DNA of 64,000 nucleotides from Pollenia angustigena (Eukaryota; Arthropoda; Insecta; Diptera; Polleniidae), in the NCBI GenBank assembly GCA_930367215.1, contig OV884057.1, positions 200,559,621-200,623,620 of the forward strand. Direction: 5' to 3'. The position numbers were made by a program, and so were the translations under genes. Shown here piece by piece: positions 56,977-64,000 of this stretch (within the stretch, counting starts at the first letter, position 1; every line of letters starts with the position of its first letter). A model generated the notes under the pieces. It saw only the letters and a program-made list of their open reading frames with translations. It ran no database searches and was not told where the DNA came from.

Positions 56977-59259
56977 TGCCCCCTTAATTTCTAAGAATTC
57001 AAATAAAATTTAAAAAAAAATATACAGTTTTCTTATTTCCTCCCCAAAAGGTGTAAACAATATATAAGAAATGTAAAAATTCAATGGGTTAATGCTCGGA
57101 TCTTAAGAGGTTAGGCTCTAGGACCTCTAGTTAACGAATAAAATGCAATTGTATATTTTCATAAAAAAAAAAATTAATTTTTTAAGTAAATGTAAAGTAG
57201 CAATTTATACCAGCTGCCATTCTTGTTGTTTGTATATATTGCTGTAATTCAGCGCGAATTAATAACAGCAAGTAAAAACTTGCGGCAAAAAAATGTGTGC
57301 GTTTGGCTGCTGTTACATGTCTGCATTTTTTTTTTTTTTTTTTGTTTTTTTTAAATTTATTTTTATTATTGAATCTTTCCTATCGAAATTTACAATATGT
57401 ATTCAAATCTTAATTCTACTTGTTGTTTATTAGTTGTTACCAATGTAACCACTTACTGCTGTATTCAAATTTTAAAAATGTCTTCTAGTTAGGCTCAAAG
57501 TATCGGTTCTTTTTAGCCTCTGGTGACCTTCGAACTGAAGCAGACCCCGAGCGAGGTAGTCAGGGTGGGCCATTAGTTTATCGATGTAGCTTATTGAATA
57601 TTTTTTAATTTTCTCCTGGATAGTTGGGACGTTGAGATCTCTGTGGATAATATCATTACGTATATACCATGGGGCGCAGCAATTTGTCGTAATATTCTAG
57701 ACTGTCTTCTTTGAAGCTTTTGGATGTTAGATGCGCATGCAGTACCTCATAATTGGATGCCATATGTCCATATTGGTTTTACGATGGACTTGTATAAGAG
57801 AATTTTGTTGTCTAAAGACAAGTTTGTGTTTCGACCGAGAAGCCAATGTAGTTGAGCTGCTTTAAGTTTCATAGCCGTTATTTTCGCTTCAATATGACGA
57901 TACCAGGTCAAGCGTCTATCTACATATATGAATTCCCAAGTACTTAACATGGGTTTCTACCGGAACAGTGATGTTATTTATTTTTACAGCTGGGCACGTT
58001 TGTCTTCTGAGCGTGAAAGTTAAGTGAGCACATTTAGCCGGGTTAACCTTTATTCTCCATTTTTCTAGCCAGGCCTCTAGTTCATTGATGTGGGACTACA
58101 GATTTTTCGATGCGACTTTTGGGTCATGGTTAACGCTAATAAATGCTGTGTCGTCTGCAAATGTAGAGGTATGCGTGCTCAGGTTTGTTGGCATATCCGC
58201 AGTGTATATTATATATAGAAGTGGTCCTAATATACTGCCTTGGGGACACCAGCAGTAATTTTCTTGAGGGGGGAGTATTTATCTTGCGACCTTACTATGA
58301 ATGTTCTACCTGTTAGATAGCTCTCTAGAAGCTTGTGAGTGTTTTGAGGAAGCATTCATGTTATTTTGATGAGTAGCCCATCATGCCAAACTTTGCCAAA
58401 TGCTTGGGATATGTCTATAAACAGGGCTGAGCAGTATTACTTTTTCTCCAACGCCCATCTTATTAGGGTAACAATTCTATTCACTGGTTCTATTGTACCA
58501 TGTTTCGCTCTGAATCCGAACTGGTGATCTGGGATGCTGCCGTGTTCATTTAGATGAGGAGTTATACTTAACACGAAAATTTTTTCGAAAAGCACTCGAT
58601 AGCAACCTGGCTAGCATCTTTTCCTGGCTTGTTAATCATAACAATTATAGACCTCTTCCATGAGGATGGAAAGTATCCGACTCTTAATATTGCGTTAAAA
58701 ATGAGCAGCAAGATTCTAGAAGCAGACGATGGTAAGTTTCTTATCATTGACCCTGTGATGCGGTCAGGTCCGCTAGATTTCTTATATTCACTTTTTCTAT
58801 TGCAGATTTTACTTGAGTTATGTTAAATTTTATTGGATAATTTACCTTATCAGGAATGATTGGACGACAGGAACAGTAGTGTGGATCATGTGGCGTGAAA
58901 ACTTTCTTAAGGTGGCTCGCAAAAGCGTTTAATTTTTTCATTTGTGTTTTTGGCCCAAGTGCGGTTTTCCAGTCTTAATGGAGATTCTTGGGTTATAGGG
59001 CATTTCATATGCCGTACAGCCTTCCATAAGCTATAATTGGCATTTTTTGTGGCATCTAGGCTGTTTAGATAGCCTTCTATTGCAGACTAGTGGTCCTGTC
59101 TCAATTTGTTGCGAAGAGTTGTCAGGCATAATTGTAGTTGGGCCTTAGTGTTTGGGGAACGACTGTTTTGCCATTGTCTTCTTAACTTCCTTTTTTCTCT
59201 GATAAGGGTCTCTATATCCGTCGATGTATTGTAAGGAGCATGTTTAATTGTCCGCTTAA

Positions 59260-59650
59260 AACATTATAGCCCTGCGTTGCGTTTTCGCAACGTTCACTTA
59301 AACCTCCCCTCAGGCAGTTTGTTGTTACGTGATAGTCTTATAAAGCACAGTGAAATAAAATTTAACTAAATATCTAATCGACCTGTTTTTGGATTTGTAT
59401 CATACATAAGTTTTTTTTTATAAAAATTTTTAATCTAAATTTTTAATTTTTCCTGTTTTTTGGGTACTTTTGAAAAAAGTTAAAAAAAATAAAGTGATAT
59501 ATAATATACCTATCTGAAACTTCTGAAGGAGGTAGCTAACATACGAACATTATTATTTCTACTGAAAAATCCAATCATCGTAGACATTTGAGTCATTTTT
59601 TATGATTGTATATATCCGTGATGCGAAAACGCAACACTGGGCCTAAACGA
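59260..59650. repeat. Sub-element with cgttgcgttttcgcaacg palindromes
   Basis: Left tagccctgcgttgcgttttc, right gcgaaaacgcaacactgggc: inverted ends about 390 bp apart. A third copy of the palindrome (aacgttgcgttttcgcaacg) occurs at 60980. Probably a smaller member of the same TTAA-type family. Confidence 0.6.
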
Positions 59651-59884
59651 TATACAAATTACATACAATTTTCAAATACAAACATATTTATACAATCACT
59701 TGCTATTTAAAACAGCATAATAAAAACATGTAAGTATGTATGTTAATTATAAGTTGTTGTTATTTATGTGTTTTGAAATTTTCGATAATTTTTTCAACTT
59801 TTTCAAACTTATTTCCAATTTTTAAAATGCAGGATATTTCGCAGAAGTTTAATTCTCTATGACAATTCTTTTTTTTTCTTATGC

Positions 59885-60242
59885 CCGAAATGTGTTATTT
59901 TCCTAAAGGAAAGCGAACTTACACCAAAGTAGTCCCGTGATAGGTCTTTGGTGATAAGATAAGAAATATCACTTTAACATGGGGTTGTCATTGGTCAATT
60001 GACACTATTTGACCAGTCTAACATCTATTCTCAATGAACGTGTTTAGTGTTAGTTATAACAATATTAGATTATTTCGATACAATGTAGTATTATGTCAAT
60101 AAAACAAGTCCCCAGAACTAGATTTAAGAATCAAATTTTAGAAAGTCCCAAAAAAAAAGTGTCACACCATCGGTGAAGAATGTACTGTAATTCATTAGTT
60201 TTTAACCTTTTTGTTCTTAATATACCAGTTAGATGATAAGTT
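59885..60242 (-). repeat. Dispersed repeat, inverted copy of 46390-46790
   Basis: Shares catggggttgtcattgg, tctattctcaatgaacg and tgtcacaccatcggtgaa with the other copy in opposite orientation. Confidence 0.65.
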
Positions 60243-60520
60243 CTCCTTGTTCTATTTTTACAAATCCCAGGACCAGGCTGTTGGAACAATTGACACAAAT
60301 TTCCCCCAGGGTTCTTCAATAGGTACAATAAGAGAAAATCGAACAAGTAATGTGAAATTATCCTCTCCCAGGATATTATCTTTTTGAACTTGTTCCATTT
60401 TCACAAATCCCAGGGCCAGTCTGTTGGAACAATTGACAAAAATTTCCCCCAGGGTTATTCAATAGGTACAATAAGAGAAAATCGAACAATTAATGTGAAA
60501 TTATCCTCTCCCAGGATATT
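60243..60520. repeat. 141-bp tandem duplication
   Basis: tcccaggaccaggctgttgg at 60267 and tcccagggccagtctgttgg at 60408 start nearly identical units that both end ctctcccaggatatta. Confidence 0.8.
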
Positions 60521-60860
60521 AAAGAAAAACCAGTAAGAGTGATATATTCGGCTATGCCAAATATTTGATACCATCCACTGACAGCTAGGATATTTCAGGA
60601 GTGGGCATTATATTGGACCTGTGGTAAATTATGAACCGATCTTTACGAAAGTTGACAGTGTGATTTCTAGTAATTATAAAACTGTGACAGTACAAAATTT
60701 ATTACAATAGAATTATTTGTTATGGTTTTATACTACTAAAGTGTTTTTCGAGAATGGGCTTTATATGGGGCCTATGGTAAATAATGGACCAAAAAATTAC
60801 AAACGTGAGAAATGTGATGTAGCAGTGCACCCAAAGTGCTTTGGAACATATCATAATTGA
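60521..60860 (-). repeat. INE-1/DINE-like 3' fragment
   Basis: Contains the inverted 3' hairpin ttcggctatgccaa and units with ttatgaaccgatctttacga, like 26020-26230. Confidence 0.6.
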
Positions 60861-61303
60861 ATTTAAAATGAAATGTATATGAATATCTTTTTTAATTTTT
60901 TTTTTTTTCCTTAAGACGTGAAAAAAATTTTAATTTAAAATGTTTGCAAATGCGCTTAATTTTTATATCGTTAAGGCCCAACGTTGCGTTTTCGCAACGG
61001 GGGTTATCTGGGCTCCCACTTATCCGATTTGCCCAAAATTTGTTTTCTTTCTTATTTAGGTATAAACAATAAAATTTTAAAAGTTTCGTCATTATAACTC
61101 AACGGGATCATGGCTCGGGCCTTAATGGGTTAATTGGGGTTGCATTTCTTGCTGCAGAATCCAAGACTTCTTTCTGTAAATCGGTCGACAGCTATTTGGA
61201 TGTCAGATGAATTTTTTAGGGGAATGCACTGTGATAGGTGAGAGCTCACATACATTTTATACTTTAACCAATTTGTGTTTCTGTTTGAATAGGAAATAAA
61301 GTT

Positions 61304-64000
61304 TGCCCCCTTAATTTCTAAGAATTCAAATAAAATTTAAAAAAAAATATACAGTTTTCTTATTTCCTCCCCAAAAGGTGTAAACAATATATAAGAAATG
61401 TAAAAATTCAATGGGTTAATGCTCGGATCTTAAGAGGTTAGGCTCTAGGACCTCTAGTTAACGAATAAAATGCAATTGTATATTTTCATAAAAAAAAAAT
61501 TAATTTTTTAAGTAAATGTAAAGTAGCAATTTATACCAGCTGCCATTCTTGTTGTTTGTATATATTGCTGTAATTCAGCGCGAATTAATAACAGCAAGTA
61601 AAAACTTGCGGCAAAAAAATGTGTGCGTTTGGCTGCTGTTACATGTCTGCATTTTTTTTTTTTTTTTTTGTTTTTTTTAAATTTATTTTTATTATTGAAT
61701 CTTTCCTATCGAAATTTACAATATGTATTCAAATCTTAATTCTACTTGTTGTTTATTAGTTGTTACCAATGTAACCACTTACTGCTGTATTCAAATTTTA
61801 AAAATGTCTTCTAGTTAGGCTCAAAGTATCGGTTCTTTTTAGCCTCTGGTGACCTTCGAACTGAAGCAGACCCCGAGCGAGGTAGTCAGGGTGGGCCATT
61901 AGTTTATCGATGTAGCTTATTGAATATTTTTTAATTTTCTCCTGGATAGTTGGGACGTTGAGATCTCTGTGGATAATATCATTACGTATATACCATGGGG
62001 CGCAGCAATTTGTCGTAATATTCTAGACTGTCTTCTTTGAAGCTTTTGGATGTTAGATGCGCATGCAGTACCTCATAATTGGATGCCATATGTCCATATT
62101 GGTTTTACGATGGACTTGTATAAGAGAATTTTGTTGTCTAAAGACAAGTTTGTGTTTCGACCGAGAAGCCAATGTAGTTGAGCTGCTTTAAGTTTCATAG
62201 CCGTTATTTTCGCTTCAATATGACGATACCAGGTCAAGCGTCTATCTACATATATGAATTCCCAAGTACTTAACATGGGTTTCTACCGGAACAGTGATGT
62301 TATTTATTTTTACAGCTGGGCACGTTTGTCTTCTGAGCGTGAAAGTTAAGTGAGCACATTTAGCCGGGTTAACCTTTATTCTCCATTTTTCTAGCCAGGC
62401 CTCTAGTTCATTGATGTGGGACTACAGATTTTTCGATGCGACTTTTGGGTCATGGTTAACGCTAATAAATGCTGTGTCGTCTGCAAATGTAGAGGTATGC
62501 GTGCTCAGGTTTGTTGGCATATCCGCAGTGTATATTATATATAGAAGTGGTCCTAATATACTGCCTTGGGGACACCAGCAGTAATTTTCTTGAGGGGGGA
62601 GTATTTATCTTGCGACCTTACTATGAATGTTCTACCTGTTAGATAGCTCTCTAGAAGCTTGTGAGTGTTTTGAGGAAGCATTCATGTTATTTTGATGAGT
62701 AGCCCATCATGCCAAACTTTGCCAAATGCTTGGGATATGTCTATAAACAGGGCTGAGCAGTATTACTTTTTCTCCAACGCCCATCTTATTAGGGTAACAA
62801 TTCTATTCACTGGTTCTATTGTACCATGTTTCGCTCTGAATCCGAACTGGTGATCTGGGATGCTGCCGTGTTCATTTAGATGAGGAGTTATACTTAACAC
62901 GAAAATTTTTTCGAAAAGCACTCGATAGCAACCTGGCTAGCATCTTTTCCTGGCTTGTTAATCATAACAATTATAGACCTCTTCCATGAGGATGGAAAGT
63001 ATCCGACTCTTAATATTGCGTTAAAAATGAGCAGCAAGATTCTAGAAGCAGACGATGGTAAGTTTCTTATCATTGACCCTGTGATGCGGTCAGGTCCGCT
63101 AGATTTCTTATATTCACTTTTTCTATTGCAGATTTTACTTGAGTTATGTTAAATTTTATTGAATAATTTACCTTATCAGGAATGATTGGACGACAGGAAC
63201 AGTAGTGTGGATCATGTGGCGTGAAAACTTTCTTAAGGTGGCTCGCAAAAGCGTTTAATTTTTTCATTTGTGTTTTTGGCCCAAGTGCGGTTTTCCAGTC
63301 TTAATGGAGATTCTTGGGTTATAGGGCATTTCATATGCCGTACAGCCTTCCATAAGCTATAATTGGCATTTTTTGTGGCATCTAGGCTGTTTAGATAGCC
63401 TTCTATTGCAGACTAGTGGTCCTGTCTCAATTTGTTGCGAAGAGTTGTCAGGCATAATTGTAGTTGGGCCTTAGTGTTTGGGGAACGACTGTTTTGCCAT
63501 TGTCTTCTTAACTTCCTTTTTTTTCTGATAAGGGTCTCTATATCCGTCGATGTATTGTAAGGAGCATGTTTAATTGTCCGCTTAAAACATTATAGCCCTG
63601 CGTTGCGTTTTCGCAACGTTCACTTAAACCTCCCCTCAGGCAGTTTGTTGTTACGTGATAGTCTTATAAAGCACAGTGAAATAAAATTTAACTAAATATC
63701 TAATCGACCTGTTTTTGGATTTGTATCATACATAAGTTTTTTTTTATAAAAATTTTTAATCTAAATTTTTAATTTTTCCTGTTTTTTGGGTACTTTTGAA
63801 AAAAGTTAAAAAAAATAAAGTGATATATAATATACCTATCTGAAACTTCTGAAGGAGGTAGCTAACATACGAACATTATTATTTCTACTGAAAAATCCAA
63901 TCATCGTAGACATTTGAGTCATTTTTTATGATTGTATATATCCGTGATGCGAAAACGCAACACTGGGCCTAAACGATATACAAATTACATACAATTTTCA
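61304..64000. repeat. Tandem duplication, unit 2 (cut by window edge)
   Basis: Same content as 56977-59674: 114-bp-repeat relative, LINE 3' end (T run at about 61652-61670), decayed ORF2 on the minus strand to about 63581, TTAA at 63582-63585 and the first 415 bases of the TTAA insertion. Confidence 0.9.
61652..63581 (-). pseudogene. Second copy of the decayed Jockey-like LINE ORF2
   Basis: Same frames as in unit 1 at +4326 (e.g. RRLTWYRHIEAKI and SIVKPIWTYGIQL at 62073-62276), with one nucleotide change inside the 63070-63267 frame. It carries the same lesions, so they predate the duplication. Confidence 0.85.

Larger units (their letters stand above)
59260..61129. mobile_element. 1,870-bp TTAA-flanked insertion in the LINE
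   Basis: TTAA at 59256-59259 and 61130-61133. The ends aacattatagccctg and cgggccttaatggg are inverted copies of a cattaWRgccc motif. Reading across one TTAA restores the LINE frame (T-P-I-K-R-T). TTAA duplication with small inverted ends is the piggyBac pattern. No transposase; the interior is a patchwork of other repeats. Confidence 0.82.
56977..61303. repeat. 4.33-kb tandem duplication, unit 1
   Basis: The sequence from 56977 restarts at 61304 and stays aligned to the window's right edge (56977-59674 versus 61304-64000). By eye there are three differences in about 2.7 kb: one A in the run near 57163, G/A at 58836/63162 and C/T at 59197/63523. The unit contains the decayed LINE with its TTAA insertion. 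Confidence 0.9.
57326..61303 (-). pseudogene. Jockey-like LINE, decayed and interrupted
   Basis: Minus strand: the A-tail is the T run at 57326-57350. ORF2 pieces include a FADDTAF motif near 58155, KYLGI-like and RRLTWYRHIEAKI (57950-57890), SIVKPIWTYGIQL (57747) and, upstream, LIREKRKLRRQW near 59200. The 5'-most part (61137-61300, NWLKYKM ... AVDRFTE) lies beyond a 1.87-kb insertion. Compared with the intact LINE at 2-6 kb it lacks the endonuclease and the YRPIS block, and has several stops. A different subfamily from the 2-6 kb copy. Confidence 0.85.

Noticed and set aside
1..64000. tRNA, rRNA, snRNA genes or an endogenous virus cluster
   Set aside because: No cloverleaf with A/B boxes, rRNA-like block or capsid/polymerase set was recognised by eye; only a solo LTR is present. 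Short ncRNAs could still be missed without covariance-model searches.

Overview
The window looks like nuclear DNA of a higher fly (Brachycera, probably a calyptrate such as a blowfly or muscid). It is strongly AT-rich, has GT-AG introns, carries a Jockey-clade LINE, Tc1/mariner, hAT and piggyBac remnants, INE-1/DINE-like repeats and very many short inverted-repeat elements, and holds two host genes of types known from Drosophila. The species call is inference.

Host genes. (1) On the plus strand, three exons (6900-6980, 7046-9475, 10220-11910) encode the 3' part of a secreted, Ser/Thr-rich (mucin-like) protein. It has two complete 10-cysteine VWC domains at its left end and a six-cysteine half-VWC immediately before the stop. 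The 5' exon(s) with the signal peptide were not found. (2) On the minus strand, four phase-0 exons (54649-54891, 30049-30192, 27206-27385, 24910-25164) build a 273-residue rhomboid intramembrane serine protease with an intact Ser-His dyad. Its first intron is 24.5 kb and is filled with transposons. The two genes converge, with about 13 kb of repeat-rich DNA between their stops. A weakly supported 72-nt exon candidate lies at 361-440 on the minus strand.

Transposons, left to right. 2-6 kb: a near full-length Jockey LINE with intact ORF2 and a twice-broken ORF1. 13-18 kb: MITEs and INE-1/DINE-like repeats. 18.7-21.4 kb: a MITE inside a hAT element (8-bp target duplications on both) inside a piggyBac transposase relic. 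25.3-27.1 kb: a foldback element split by an INE-1-like element, making up almost all of rhomboid intron 3. 28-45 kb: MITEs with TA, TTA or 8-bp target duplications, a mariner relic and non-autonomous hAT elements. 45-49 kb: repeat copies that act as internal empty sites for several MITE insertions, a solo LTR (46944-47351) and a 161-bp tandem array. 49.2-52.3 kb: a nest up to four levels deep. 52.4-54.4 kb: an element with 36-bp perfect TIRs carrying a decayed ORF of an unassigned TE-associated family. 57-64 kb: a decayed Jockey-like LINE interrupted by a 1.87-kb TTAA-flanked insertion, all within a 4.33-kb tandem duplication that runs off the right edge.

I found no bacterial-type operon, CRISPR array, convincing tRNA/rRNA gene or viral gene cluster. 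The unusual content is the density and legibility of nested insertions, many of which can be placed in order of age from the sequence alone.
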